DNA from: Sulfuricaulis sp. | GTDB lineage: Bacteria > Pseudomonadota > Gammaproteobacteria > Acidiferrobacterales > Sulfurifustaceae | Assembly (NCBI GenBank): GCA_024654125.1 | Contig: JANLIC010000223.1 | Coordinates: 1-54,131 of the forward strand | Length of the DNA stretch: 54,131 nt | Direction: 5' to 3' | In this document: positions 9,084-17,456 of the stretch, one piece after another | How the letters are laid out: each line of letters starts with the position of its first letter | Position numbering within the stretch: the stretch's first letter is position 1 | The notes under the pieces: model-generated | The model's input: only the letters and a program-made list of their open reading frames with translations | Database searches by the model: none | Told to the model about the DNA's origin: nothing | Program-made: the position numbers and the translations under genes

Positions 9084-9484
9084 CAGCCGTTTTTTGCGTC
9101 GGCCTCCGCCTTCATCTCGCCCTTGGCGACCTCCATTCCGTTCAGCTTCAGGATCGCCTTGACTACCGCCTCGGTGGTCTTATGCGTCTTCGCACGGAAT
9201 ATCACGATGTTCTTCGGGTCGTTGGCGTACCGGACATTGTCCGGTTCCGGCCCCACGAGGCTCTGAGTGATAAGCCGCAAGCCAGCCGTGCGCTTGGCCT
9301 CGCCCTCGTTGGCCTCCGACCATACGATGAGGTCGCCGGCCGACAGCGAACCAATTCGCAGCGTCTGCCCGAGCTTGAACCCGGGAATCGTGTCGTATTC
9401 AACGTTGTTCGCGGCTTCGATCTCCGCCATCGATCCAGCAACCGCTTCAGCCTTCTTCACTTCTTTTACGTCCGTCATTGTCAT
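9083..9484 (-). CDS. Tail assembly chaperone (lambda gpG-like)
   Basis: 133 aa, between the tail tube and tape measure genes. It is acidic and helical at both ends, with a central domain containing IPGFKLGQTLRIG. By analogy with lambda gpG, several copies would coat the tape measure until the tube polymerises. Its last codons (GCA AAA AAC GGC TGA) contain the slippery site that gives the longer product. The family assignment rests on position and frameshift architecture more than on sequence. Confidence 0.7.
   Translation of the reverse strand: MTMTDVKEVKKAEAVAGSMAEIEAANNVEYDTIPGFKLGQTLRIGSLSAGDLIVWSEANEGEAKRTAGLRLITQSLVGPEPDNVRYANDPKNIVIFRAKTHKTTEAVVKAILKLNGMEVAKGEMKAEADAKNG
9089..9095 (-). 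promoter_or_regulatory. Programmed -1 frameshift heptamer A AAA AAC
   Basis: Read in the zero frame of the gpG-like gene, the sequence is gcA AAA AAC ggc tga. It is a textbook X XXY YYZ heptamer two codons before the stop. Slipping back by one base gives aaC CGG CTG ATG, which continues into the frame of the downstream chaperone. Confidence 0.75.
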
Positions 9485-9491
9485 TCCCTTT

Positions 9492-9579
9492 CCCCACGCA
9501 GGTTTACTGTTGCCGGCCTCCTGTGGTTCGCCCTTCGTCCCTAAGGCCGGCGGAGGGGGACTGAGGGCGCTGCGTGGGG
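9492..9579 (-). repeat. Nested inverted repeats between tail tube and chaperone genes
   Basis: In a ~105-base gap, an outer pair CCCCACGCAG (9492-9501) / CTGCGTGGGG (9570-9579) encloses an inner pair GCCGGCCT (9512-9519) / AGGCCGGC (9544-9551). Both pairs are perfect. There is no T-run after the hairpin on the minus strand, so it is more likely an attenuating or RNA-stabilising structure below the highly expressed tube gene than a simple terminator. Confidence 0.5.
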
Positions 9580-9589
9580 GCAGCCCTTC

Positions 9590-10024
9590 CTATCCGACGG
9601 TCACGCCGCCGATGGACATGTATCCAGACATCCGAAAGGTCACGTCGGCCGCCTGCTTGCCGTCCACCGGCGCCTTCGGCGCGATGTTCTGCACCTGGCC
9701 GCTCATGATCCAGACGATGCCATCCGGGAACGTCACCTTGTACCCATCGACAGCATTGTCGATGAGCGCCTTGTAGAGGCCGGTCAGGTGGTCGTGGGTC
9801 GCGTTCGTGTAGAGGAAGTTCAGGGGAACGACCAGCGGGCTGCGTCGCAGCACGCCGAGCACGTAGGCGTCGATGTTCTTCTCCTGCGTCGTCGCGTCGA
9901 ACTCGTTACGGGACATCCCCGGCGGGGTGATGTCGCCGAGTTCGGCGATGTCGGTCCAGGTGCCCGGCGTTGCCGCCGGCTGGCGGGCCACGATGGTTCC
10001 GTGCGAGCTGATGGCCAGTGTCAT
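9590..10024 (-). CDS. Major tail tube protein
   Basis: 144 aa, with AAGGAG eight bases before the ATG. It begins MTLAISSHGTIVARQ and contains TWTDIAELGDITPPGMSRNEFD, the pattern of a small tail tube protein whose beta-sandwich rings stack around the tape measure. Gaps of about 70 and 105 bases flank it, in contrast to the overlapping neighbours. This gives room for its own regulation, as expected for a gene needed at high copy number. It sits directly upstream of the chaperones and tape measure. Confidence 0.75.
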   Translation of the reverse strand: MTLAISSHGTIVARQPAATPGTWTDIAELGDITPPGMSRNEFDATTQEKNIDAYVLGVLRRSPLVVPLNFLYTNATHDHLTGLYKALIDNAVDGYKVTFPDGIVWIMSGQVQNIAPKAPVDGKQAADVTFRMSGYMSIGGVTVG

Positions 10025-10093
10025 GATGCACTCTCCTTGAGACGGTTTACTTCCAGACGAACTGACCAGTGCCCCTGGCCTTTTCGCAGTTCA

Positions 10094-10519
10094 TTAGCTT
10101 GGCTCCTTTTCCGCGTCGATGTTGAACACCACCATCGCGCGCCCTGCTTCATCAAGTCCAAGATCTGTCGGTTCCTGCCGCGCCGTGAGGCTGAGGTAAA
10201 ACGTTCCGCTGAGCGTCGTGTTCCAGATGCCATCCAACGATAGGTAGGCCGCCTTGGCCATGGCGCGGGCGGCCGGATAGGACGAAGCACGGCAGGCAAC
10301 CTGTGCGCCCGGATGCTGCGTCGCGACTCCCGCGACGTTCTGCGTACGACCGCCGGTTCCTCGAAATCCTCCTGGCCCCGCGCCGCCCGTCTCCACGAGC
10401 GTCAGGTACGGACCGGCGCCGGTCGGGATGACGGCCTTCGTCGACATGAAGATGCTCGTACCGAGCGCGCCGACGCCGTCGGCGACCAACTTCGCGGCGA
10501 CCTCGTCCAAGAACGGCAT
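10094..10519 (-). CDS. Tail terminator/minor capsid-like protein
   Basis: 141 aa, starting MPFLDEVAAKLVADGVG. The sequence and length match the minor-capsid/DUF3168-like tail completion proteins, which cap the tail tube. It lies between the gp10-like neck gene and the tail tube gene, the usual place for this role. Its ATG overlaps the stop of the upstream gene by one base. Confidence 0.65.
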   Translation of the reverse strand: MPFLDEVAAKLVADGVGALGTSIFMSTKAVIPTGAGPYLTLVETGGAGPGGFRGTGGRTQNVAGVATQHPGAQVACRASSYPAARAMAKAAYLSLDGIWNTTLSGTFYLSLTARQEPTDLGLDEAGRAMVVFNIDAEKEPS

Positions 10520-10941
10520 CAGAGTTTGATCCTCCTGGCCACGCGTGCAGCTATGTACGGCCGAGACTCCTCTAGCACGGACGCAAGGTAGCGCGCCTGA
10601 CCGGTCGTGTGGAAGAAGTCCAGCCGCTCGTGCTGCACCGCCGCATACTGCACCGCGCCACCGCCATAGGACAGCGTCACGGAAATGAGATTCCCAATCC
10701 GTTCCGGCTCGTGCACCGTGCCGGTCGCACGCAGCGTGCCTGGCACCGTACCCTTCGGCATCTTACGTCCCATCGCCTTGAACTGCGCGGCCGTCGGAGA
10801 AACCGGGCAGCGCCGCTTGCTCTCCGTCATCTCGATCTGCGCCTCGCGGTACAGCGCCGCCTCCACACGGCCGGGATACTGCTGCGCGATCTTCCGCAGC
10901 TTGGCTCGCATCTGCGCGACGCCTTTCAACTTGAGGCTCAC
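10519..10941 (-). CDS. HK97 gp10-like head-tail joining protein
   Basis: 140 aa from GTG 10941, which overlaps the upstream stop (GTGA). It starts VSLKLKGVAQMRAKLRKIAQ, contains CPVSPTAAQFKAMGRK, and ends with a helical segment (YLASVLEESRPYIAARVARR). The typical HK97 gp10 family has the same helix, small beta domain, then YAPxxTGxLRxS-like core, and the position between head adaptors and tail genes agrees. It is separated from the head genes by the inserted glycan block. Confidence 0.7.
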   Translation of the reverse strand: MSLKLKGVAQMRAKLRKIAQQYPGRVEAALYREAQIEMTESKRRCPVSPTAAQFKAMGRKMPKGTVPGTLRATGTVHEPERIGNLISVTLSYGGGAVQYAAVQHERLDFFHTTGQARYLASVLEESRPYIAARVARRIKL

Positions 10942-12143
10942 GCTACGGCCTCCTTCTCCACTCTCAGCGTCTCCGCAATGACCGCCAACCACGCCGCTCC
11001 GACGTTCTCCCACCGGAACCTCGGCTGACGCGCGCGTTCGAGCGCCGCCGCGCGGTTCGTCTCGCGATAGTCAGGATGCCTATAGAGCGCGTCCAGCGCC
11101 TCAATGAACTTCCCTTCGTCCGGCACGCCGCCGATGACGTTCAGCCCGGGTGCGACGGGGTTGATCGCCGTCGAGGTGCACGGCACCATCCACGCGGCCC
11201 CCGCGCACAGCTCGCCGAGCGCCGCCCAATCCGGTACGATCTGAGGCACGCCGCACGCCATGCCCTCGAACGTCGTCAGGCCAAAGCCCTCGCCCTGCGT
11301 CGTCGTGACTTGGACGTCGAAGCAGTTGTACGTGTCACGCATCTCCTCTTCCGCAATCCCGTACCACGTCGGCGGTTCCATCAGCGCAAGGTGGTCGAGC
11401 ACGCCGTAGTACTTCGCAAGCTGCTTGACGTCGACACCCATGTCGCCCGTCGGCGCGACGTGCAGGTACAGGTAGGCGTCGCTCACCTTCTTGGACTTAA
11501 CCCACTCAGCGAAGTACCTGACCGTCAAGTCCCACCGCTTGCGGGGTTGGTTCCGGTTGACATTTCCGACGATGAACGCGTCGCCAAGTGACGCAATGCC
11601 TCGTGCGGATCTTGCCTCCATCTTGTCGGCTGGATGGTAAACGGTCGTGTCGACGCCAAGCGGCACAACGGACGCCGGTCCCTCGTAGCCGGCTTCGCGC
11701 GCCTCGTCGAGCGCGAACTGCGTCCAGAAGACCACGTGTGCGAGCCCGTCGAGCCACCTGGCGTCCAGGTTCTTGCCATCGACGGCCAGAGCCGCCACGA
11801 TGGGAATGCCGGCGTATTCTGGCCACATGTATTTGCCGTTCGGCTTCCTTCTGCGCAGCTGCCGCACGTAGGGCTGGATGTTCCATCCGTCGTTCTGCAG
11901 CACGATGACGTCCGGCTTGACGAGGTCGCACATCCAGACGAGTCGCCCGACTCCGAAGGCGTCGCCTCCGGCGAACGCCGTAAAGATTGGATACGGATAT
12001 GGGTGCGGATCTCCGCGGTAGTTCATGCCGAGCACCGTCACGTCGTACTCGCGGCGCAACATGTCAAGGATGGCATGCGTCGCCCTGGCGAACCCGCTGG
12101 GGCACGCCGCGTCACCGATCCAGAGGAGTTTCTTCATGGTCAT
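10938..12143 (-). CDS. GT-B glycosyltransferase (family 1/4)
   Basis: 401 aa from ATG 12143 in an ATGA junction. The N-terminal Rossmann half begins MKKLLWIGDAACPSGFARA. The C-terminal half carries GEGFGLTTFEGMACGVPQIVPDW, the E-x7-E nucleotide-sugar binding motif of GT4 enzymes. A GNVNRNQPRKR segment binds the donor phosphate in relatives. It would transfer a sugar from an activated donor in the cytoplasm; the acceptor is unknown. It is the last gene of the glycan block before tail genes resume. Confidence 0.85.
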   Translation of the reverse strand: MTMKKLLWIGDAACPSGFARATHAILDMLRREYDVTVLGMNYRGDPHPYPYPIFTAFAGGDAFGVGRLVWMCDLVKPDVIVLQNDGWNIQPYVRQLRRRKPNGKYMWPEYAGIPIVAALAVDGKNLDARWLDGLAHVVFWTQFALDEAREAGYEGPASVVPLGVDTTVYHPADKMEARSARGIASLGDAFIVGNVNRNQPRKRWDLTVRYFAEWVKSKKVSDAYLYLHVAPTGDMGVDVKQLAKYYGVLDHLALMEPPTWYGIAEEEMRDTYNCFDVQVTTTQGEGFGLTTFEGMACGVPQIVPDWAALGELCAGAAWMVPCTSTAINPVAPGLNVIGGVPDEGKFIEALDALYRHPDYRETNRAAALERARQPRFRWENVGAAWLAVIAETLRVEKEAVA

Positions 12144-12337
12144 TGCACCGTTCCCATCTCGGTGCGCCGCTGACGACACCAATCCTCAAGCATCGGAACG
12201 AGTTCATCCAGATCGATCTCGGACAAGTAGGCGCTCTCTTCCTCCGTGAAGGCAAAGTGAACCAGGCGAGCGTCTACGCCACGCCGCCTTACTCCAATGT
12301 CCTTCACTCCCGCCGCCAACGCGTCTAGTAAAGTCAT
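12140..12337 (-). CDS. Small hypothetical protein in the glycan block
   Basis: 65 aa from ATG 12337; a GTG at 12352 would add five residues. Neither start has a strong Shine-Dalgarno. The C-terminal half is acidic and helical (EEESAYLSEIDLDELVPML). The stop overlaps the next gene as ATGA. Function unknown. Confidence 0.5.
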   Translation of the reverse strand: MTLLDALAAGVKDIGVRRRGVDARLVHFAFTEEESAYLSEIDLDELVPMLEDWCRQRRTEMGTVQ

Positions 12338-12361
12338 GACTTTTAGCCCCACGCTAAAGTT

Positions 12362-12991
12362 TCACCGACACCCTTCAGGAAGCTGCCCCCACTTGCGGAT
12401 GTAGTTCGCCTTCGCTATGTCATATCGCCTCCAGTGCTCTCGCTGTTCCTCCGCCGTTCCTGCGCGCCACGTCTGACTCCCGTCCGTGCCATCACCATGA
12501 ACGACCCCGCTCTCAGGAGCGTTCGCGGCAACAGCCGTGCTCCCCTTGACGCGCTCCATGTAGTCGAGATCCTCCCAATAGGCATACCCAGGGGAGATCG
12601 CCTCGTCAAACATGCCGACCTTCTCGATGCAAGAATCCCGGATCAGGAAGCATGAGAAACCATAGCCGAACACGAGGTCAGCGGGCGTTTCGGCCATCCG
12701 TCGGAGCGTTTCCGCTCCGAACACAATGTCATCATTCGCGATGATACGCTCTTCCGGCACGTTCGCGATGAACCAGTTCCACGACTCAGCGACGCCCATC
12801 GATCGTTCTGGAACCTTCACGAGACATCGGACTGGAGACTCGATCAGCGCTGCGTTCAGGCGCGCAGCGTTCTTGCCGTTATCGATGATGTATATGGCGC
12901 CCGGTGCCGGCACGCTGGCATGGAGCGAACGGAACAGCTTCGCCAACAGGTCGTACCGTCGGAGCACCGGAACGCAAACACGCACGCTCAT
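12362..12991 (-). CDS. GT-A glycosyltransferase (family 2 type)
   Basis: 209 aa from ATG 12991, overlapping the preceding stop (ATGA). It opens MSVRVCVPVLRRYDLLAKLF, has IIDNGKN after the first strands, and has the metal-binding ANDDIVFG (a DxD-like motif) near residue 90. A later segment, GYAYWEDLDYMERV, fits the catalytic-base region of GT2 enzymes. It is one of four consecutive or nearly consecutive GT-A genes of different sequence. Confidence 0.8.
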   Translation of the reverse strand: MSVRVCVPVLRRYDLLAKLFRSLHASVPAPGAIYIIDNGKNAARLNAALIESPVRCLVKVPERSMGVAESWNWFIANVPEERIIANDDIVFGAETLRRMAETPADLVFGYGFSCFLIRDSCIEKVGMFDEAISPGYAYWEDLDYMERVKGSTAVAANAPESGVVHGDGTDGSQTWRAGTAEEQREHWRRYDIAKANYIRKWGQLPEGCR

Positions 12992-13512
12992 CGTGGCCTC
13001 ACCAGCACCGTAACCTCCGAGCGCCACACGACCTCGCTCGGCTGCCACTTCATCGTTTCCATGAACATCGAATCGCCGCCGTAGAACGATCCGAACTTCC
13101 CAATCTTGTCCGGTGCGTTCGGGAGCAGCACCATCGGCGTACCGACGTTGCCACACTGCACGACCTGCTCCCGCCACAAGATGGCGCCGTTGGCGTAACG
13201 CATCCGAAACATCACGGGCAGGCCGGGCGTCCGCTCGATGGCGTCGGCCATGACCGCCCTGGCTCCCGGCGCGTAGACGTCGTCGTCGTCGATGTGTGCG
13301 ATGTAGCGCCCCCGCGCCATCCGCGTGACGATGTTTCGCTCCGTGTGTCCCCAGTCATTTCCCGGTTCGAGCGGCACATAGCGCACCCTTGCGTCATTGA
13401 TGCTGTTTATGCGTCCCGCGACGATGATCTCATCCCCGTCCCAGCGCTCAATCGACGCCAGCGTCGCATACACCGTTGGACGGCCCGTGGTGGCGACGAT
13501 GAAGCTGATCAT
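12988..13512 (-). CDS. GT-A glycosyltransferase (family 2 type), short
   Basis: 174 aa. The start MISFIVATTGRPTVYATLAS is the classic GT2 first strand and helix. IAHIDDDDVYAPGA carries the DxD metal site near residue 97. It is shorter than typical GT2 domains (220-250 aa) and may lack the final helices. It overlaps both neighbours by four bases. Confidence 0.8.
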   Translation of the reverse strand: MISFIVATTGRPTVYATLASIERWDGDEIIVAGRINSINDARVRYVPLEPGNDWGHTERNIVTRMARGRYIAHIDDDDVYAPGARAVMADAIERTPGLPVMFRMRYANGAILWREQVVQCGNVGTPMVLLPNAPDKIGKFGSFYGGDSMFMETMKWQPSEVVWRSEVTVLVRPR

Positions 13513-14174
13513 TGCGAGACCAAGCCTCTCAACCGTTCGACCGCTTCCTCGACAGCCTGTGCGTGGTGCGTCATCCAGTTTCCCGGTGCTCGGCGCGCGC
13601 CCTCACCCTGAAGAAACGTCTGGTCGGGATCGTTGCCCGCCCACACGTGCTGGATCTCTACGTCGTCCAGCATCACGTTGCGCCCAAGTGCGCCCATCAC
13701 ATCGCGCAAGAAAATGTCTCCCCAGAAGATCCGCGGATCGTACAGAAACCCAAGGTGCTCCGCGACACGACGCGACACCGTCGAGAAGGGAAAGTGCGTC
13801 TCGTTATGCGTCCGCACACCGACGTTGAAAACCCCGTCCGGAAACCGATTGGCGGCTTCAAGAATACGCGCCGCCCAACCCTGCGTCACAAACACCATGT
13901 CGTCGTTGCCAAGCATCAGGGTATCACCGCTCGCTGCGAACGCCAGCTCGTTGAAGAACTGTGGCAAGCTCTCGTATCCCTTCAACCTCGGCCCTGCGAT
14001 CACGTGCCGTCCTTCGAGGAACCTCAGCGTCTCTACATCGTCATCATCCGCACGAAAGACAAGTTCCGACGACTGCTCGACCCCCTGCGCCGTACGTTCA
14101 TAGGACGCAAGCAGAGTTCGCAGGCGTTCTATGCGATGTCGCGTCGGGATGAGCACGGAAACTTTAGTAAACAT
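13509..14174 (-). CDS. GT-A glycosyltransferase (family 2 type)
   Basis: 221 aa, beginning MFTKVSVLIPTRHRIERLRTLL, a typical GT2 N-terminus. FRADDDDVETL and LMLGNDDMVFVTQGW provide acidic metal-site candidates, and IFWGDIFLRDVMG fits the later catalytic region. It starts immediately after the stop of the small upstream gene (TAGATG). Acceptor and donor are not deducible. Confidence 0.8.
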   Translation of the reverse strand: MFTKVSVLIPTRHRIERLRTLLASYERTAQGVEQSSELVFRADDDDVETLRFLEGRHVIAGPRLKGYESLPQFFNELAFAASGDTLMLGNDDMVFVTQGWAARILEAANRFPDGVFNVGVRTHNETHFPFSTVSRRVAEHLGFLYDPRIFWGDIFLRDVMGALGRNVMLDDVEIQHVWAGNDPDQTFLQGEGARRAPGNWMTHHAQAVEEAVERLRGLVSQ

Positions 14175-14333
14175 CTAATGCGCTCGGTGAAAGTCGCACA
14201 TCGTTGCCAAGACCCACGCTACCTGCGTATCCGTAAGGTCCGACTCGTCATCGACGAGCAGTGGAACGTTGTCCCAGAAGTGCACGCGGCAATGCGGACA
14301 TGAATCAATGAGATGTTTCAATAGCTCTCTCAT
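14175..14333 (-). CDS. Small CxxC protein in the glycan block
   Basis: 52 aa, starting MRELLKHLIDSCPHCRVHFW, with the start codon overlapping the radical-SAM stop (TGATG). The single CPHC knuckle could bind metal if dimeric. It is too small to be an enzyme and is probably an accessory to the neighbouring radical-SAM protein or a transferase. No family is recognised. Confidence 0.55.
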   Translation of the reverse strand: MRELLKHLIDSCPHCRVHFWDNVPLLVDDESDLTDTQVAWVLATMCDFHRAH

Positions 14334-15940
14334 CAGTGCCCCGCATACGTCAGCGTGGACGCCGCCGTCAATGCGCCTGTCTCGGCCGCTTCCTCCTGCT
14401 GCCGCCTGATGCGGACGTCCTCGTCCCACTCGGCCTTCGCCCAACCGTGATGCACGAGGAAGTCAAACATCTCGCGCTTGATCCTGTACATCTCCTCAAC
14501 CGTGCATCCGTGGGGCCGCACGAGCACCTCGTCGCGGGCCGAGAATCCAACGATCCACTGGTTGTCGTAGTTGTAATCGACGATGTCGATGCCACTTTCC
14601 TGCGGATGCGTCCACCAGCGCGAGCCGGGATACGGGATGCCAACGGCCAGGTTGCACGAGTCAAGGTACGGCTTGACCGAAAGCAGCCACCGCTGTGTCT
14701 CTCGCATCGTCTCCAACGTTTCGCCTGCCATGCCGATGACGAGAAAGGCGATGGTATAGAACCCGTGTTCCTTTGCTCTCTTTACCGCGTCGGTGTTCTG
14801 CTGAACCTTCGTGCCTTTCTGGTTCGCGTCGAGCACTCGTTGCGATCCGCTCTCGATGCCGAAGCACGTCACTTTGCAGGACATGCGCTTCAGCGACTCC
14901 GCAATATGGTCGTCCATCGTGTTCACGCGCGTGTGAATGCGGGCGGCGAAGGCGTCCCGTCCGAAGGCCGCATCGACGGCGTCGGCCAGCTCCCGAAGCT
15001 TCGTCTTGTGTAAGGTATACGTGTCGTCTTGGAACTTGAACATCCGTACGCCCTTGTCCATCACCTGCGCCATCTCGGCGATGATGTTGTGAGGCGAGCG
15101 GTATCTAGGACGTTGTCCTATCCAAGGAGTACTGCAGTACGTGCACTTGTACGGGCAGCCTCGCGTGCCGATGAGCGACATCACGGCGCTCGACGCCTCC
15201 GGATGGTGCTCGTTCGGAAAGTAGCGATGCTTCATCACAGCCACGCCGTCGTTGTAGATATGGTCCTGCGGCAGCAGGTCCCACGCCGGAAACGGAATCG
15301 CGTCAAGATCCATCGCGTCGGCCTTGTCGCCGTAGTAGTAGGGCTGAAGCTTGCCGGCGTCCCAGTCGGTCAAGAGCTGCAACGTGGCGACCTCGCCCTC
15401 CATCACCACGACCGCATCGAAGAGCGGTCGGCCATCTGCCGCGCGGTAGTCGCGCCTAGTCGGAAGCGCCCCCTTGTAATGGTAATGCTCCTGCCGTCCA
15501 GCCTCCTTTACCTCACGCGGCTCATACGAAGGGTGCGGGCCACCAGCCACAAGGAGAGCCTCTGGGCAGCGATCCTTGATGAAAGCCGCCAACTCAAGCG
15601 CCTCCCCAAACTGTGGAGTGCAAAAGCCAAACATATGAACGTCAGCGTCAAGAACGGACTCCGGGAGATGAATGTTACCTTCGTACCGCTTATCGAGCAT
15701 CGAGGTGACGATGACGTCATGTCCTTGCTCCCTCAATAGCCCGGCGATGTAGAGCACGCCGAGCGGGACGTTCGTCTTCGAGTCCGCGAGCCACGGACTT
15801 GACGGCAAGATGCAGTGGATCTTCCGACGCGCTATCTTGCGAATCGGCAGGCCGGACGTAGAGACCGCTCCGCAGACGGTTTGGTCGCTCATCTGGTAGC
15901 CCGACGTGGCCATCGTGAGGGTTTTGCTCATGGAGTTCAA
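14333..15940 (-). CDS. B12-binding-type radical SAM enzyme
   Basis: 535 aa from TTG 15940 in a TTGA junction (ATG 15931 is the alternative). Residues 40-190 resemble the cobalamin-binding Rossmann domain of radical SAM proteins (GVLYIAGLLREQGHDV), although no DxHxxG motif is evident. Residues 262-269 are CPYKCTYC, the CxxxCxxC that holds the 4Fe-4S cluster. A TIM-barrel follows, with FGIESGSQRVLDANQKGT as the SAM-contact strand. Such enzymes carry out radical methylation, rearrangement or epimerisation of complex substrates. Its place among sugar genes suggests modification of a sugar, a lipid carrier or a hypermodified base. It is a rare gene for a phage. Confidence 0.85.
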   Translation of the reverse strand: MNSMSKTLTMATSGYQMSDQTVCGAVSTSGLPIRKIARRKIHCILPSSPWLADSKTNVPLGVLYIAGLLREQGHDVIVTSMLDKRYEGNIHLPESVLDADVHMFGFCTPQFGEALELAAFIKDRCPEALLVAGGPHPSYEPREVKEAGRQEHYHYKGALPTRRDYRAADGRPLFDAVVVMEGEVATLQLLTDWDAGKLQPYYYGDKADAMDLDAIPFPAWDLLPQDHIYNDGVAVMKHRYFPNEHHPEASSAVMSLIGTRGCPYKCTYCSTPWIGQRPRYRSPHNIIAEMAQVMDKGVRMFKFQDDTYTLHKTKLRELADAVDAAFGRDAFAARIHTRVNTMDDHIAESLKRMSCKVTCFGIESGSQRVLDANQKGTKVQQNTDAVKRAKEHGFYTIAFLVIGMAGETLETMRETQRWLLSVKPYLDSCNLAVGIPYPGSRWWTHPQESGIDIVDYNYDNQWIVGFSARDEVLVRPHGCTVEEMYRIKREMFDFLVHHGWAKAEWDEDVRIRRQQEEAAETGALTAASTLTYAGH

Positions 15941-16692
15941 CCTTTTCCGTTGTCACCCGCTTGCGCGGGAGTGGATACTGGTTTACGGAGGCACACGTTG
16001 ACGAACGAATAGTTGTGCACGAAGTCGCCGCGATAGCCGAGGTCCGTGTCGCCAATGAACTCCAGTCCGAACCGCGCCGGCAACGCCAGCACGAACTCCT
16101 CGCGGTACGGCGTCACCTGCAGGTGGCGCGAGATCGATTGTTCGAAGTGCGCCAGGTCGCGGAAGTAGTCCGACGTGATGAAGAGGAACCCACCGGGCTT
16201 CGTGATCCGCACAAGCTCTCGCATCGCCGCGTCATGATCGTCCACGTGCTCGATGGTCGAGATACACATCGTTACGTCGAACTTGTCGGTCGCGCCTCCC
16301 CATCCGATCTCGGGCCACGCCGCCATGTCCTCGCACGGCAGGTCGTAGAGCGGCAGGCTGACGCCGTAGAACTGCCGCTGCGCCTGAACCATCGGCCTAA
16401 CGTCCCCGTACTTCATCGAGTCCGTGCAGCACAGCAACGGATAGCGAAGCGCCAGAAACGGATCGAAGAAGGACGCTCCGGCGCCGACGTCGATCATCTC
16501 AGCGTCGGACTTCACACCAAGATCGTCCAACTGCTGCAAGACCGACGCATACTCCCAGAAGCGGTGCGGATGCCACTCACGGTGCGGCACACCGCGCGCC
16601 GCCATGCCACTCTGGAAGTTCGTCAGCGGCACGACGTACCTCTGGAGGTACAAGTAGTCCGCCGGGTCGAGCGACCTCGTGTAGGGTCTCAT
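15937..16692 (-). CDS. Class I SAM-dependent methyltransferase
   Basis: 251 aa from ATG 16692, overlapping the previous stop (ATGA). MIDVGAGASFFDPF near residue 75 is motif I of Rossmann methyltransferases. FDVTMCISTIEHVDDHDAAM is the post-I/motif II region of Methyltransf_11-type enzymes acting on small molecules or sugars. KPGGFLFITSD closes the core. No DNA-methylase catalytic motif (DPPY, PCQ) is present. It probably methylates a sugar or an intermediate made by its neighbours. Confidence 0.8.
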   Translation of the reverse strand: MRPYTRSLDPADYLYLQRYVVPLTNFQSGMAARGVPHREWHPHRFWEYASVLQQLDDLGVKSDAEMIDVGAGASFFDPFLALRYPLLCCTDSMKYGDVRPMVQAQRQFYGVSLPLYDLPCEDMAAWPEIGWGGATDKFDVTMCISTIEHVDDHDAAMRELVRITKPGGFLFITSDYFRDLAHFEQSISRHLQVTPYREEFVLALPARFGLEFIGDTDLGYRGDFVHNYSFVNVCLRKPVSTPAQAGDNGKG

Positions 16693-17456
16693 CGGTACGG
16701 TTGCGCTCCCTCGTATCGCGCCCATAGTTCCTTGATGTCGACGCCAAGCCCACGGAGCTGCGCGTGCGCGAGGTCGATGTCCTTGTGCCCGCCATGCGCC
16801 GGGTGCCAGAACAGCACCTCCGGGATGCGGACGAACTCTGCGCCGGCCTTAAACAGCTTGTGCTGAAAGTGCGTCTGCGCATGCCCCCATGCCGTCAGGC
16901 TTTCGTCGAGACCACCGACACGATCGAACGCTTCACGTCGAGCCATCCAGACACCGGAATCGATCACCGTGTAGTCGAATTGTGATCCTGGAAGTCGTTG
17001 CAGCGCCTCCGCACCATCGATCCGCCATGACGTCCGTTCACACTCCTCCACGGGGACGTGAAGGTGGCAACCGTTGCCGACGATGAACCCGTCCCATCCC
17101 TCGGGCTTGGACGCGCGAACCGCTGCGAACCGCGCCAGGAGGTCGAAGTGCAGCAGATAGTCCGCCCTGGTGAACAGGATCCAAGGGGTATCCGCCATCC
17201 GCACGACGGCGTTCGCGGACCACGAGTGCGTCCGGAGCGGATCGCCATGCTTCAACGAGACGACCGCTGTTCGTGGCGTCAGGACGCGAAATGAGTCGAC
17301 TACCCGCTGGATCTCCAATGCATCATCCCCCGTGTCGTTGTCCAGCAAGATGATCGACGCGACGCTCGAAAGGTCCTGCATGTAGACGGAGTGCAGCGCC
17401 GCCGCGAGGTTCGCGAGGCTCAGGCTCTTGAAGTACGTGAAGCAGATGGTGATCAT
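16689..17456 (-). CDS. GT-A glycosyltransferase (family 2 type)
   Basis: 255 aa. It opens MITICFTYFKSLSLANLAAAL and carries LLDNDTGDDAL and ILFTRADYLLHFDLLARF, consistent with the acidic metal/nucleotide sites of GT2. SGVWMARREAFDRVGGLDES is a strong GT2 signature. It is the first transferase of the block in transcription order and follows a tiny membrane protein. Confidence 0.85.
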   Translation of the reverse strand: MITICFTYFKSLSLANLAAALHSVYMQDLSSVASIILLDNDTGDDALEIQRVVDSFRVLTPRTAVVSLKHGDPLRTHSWSANAVVRMADTPWILFTRADYLLHFDLLARFAAVRASKPEGWDGFIVGNGCHLHVPVEECERTSWRIDGAEALQRLPGSQFDYTVIDSGVWMARREAFDRVGGLDESLTAWGHAQTHFQHKLFKAGAEFVRIPEVLFWHPAHGGHKDIDLAHAQLRGLGVDIKELWARYEGAQPYR

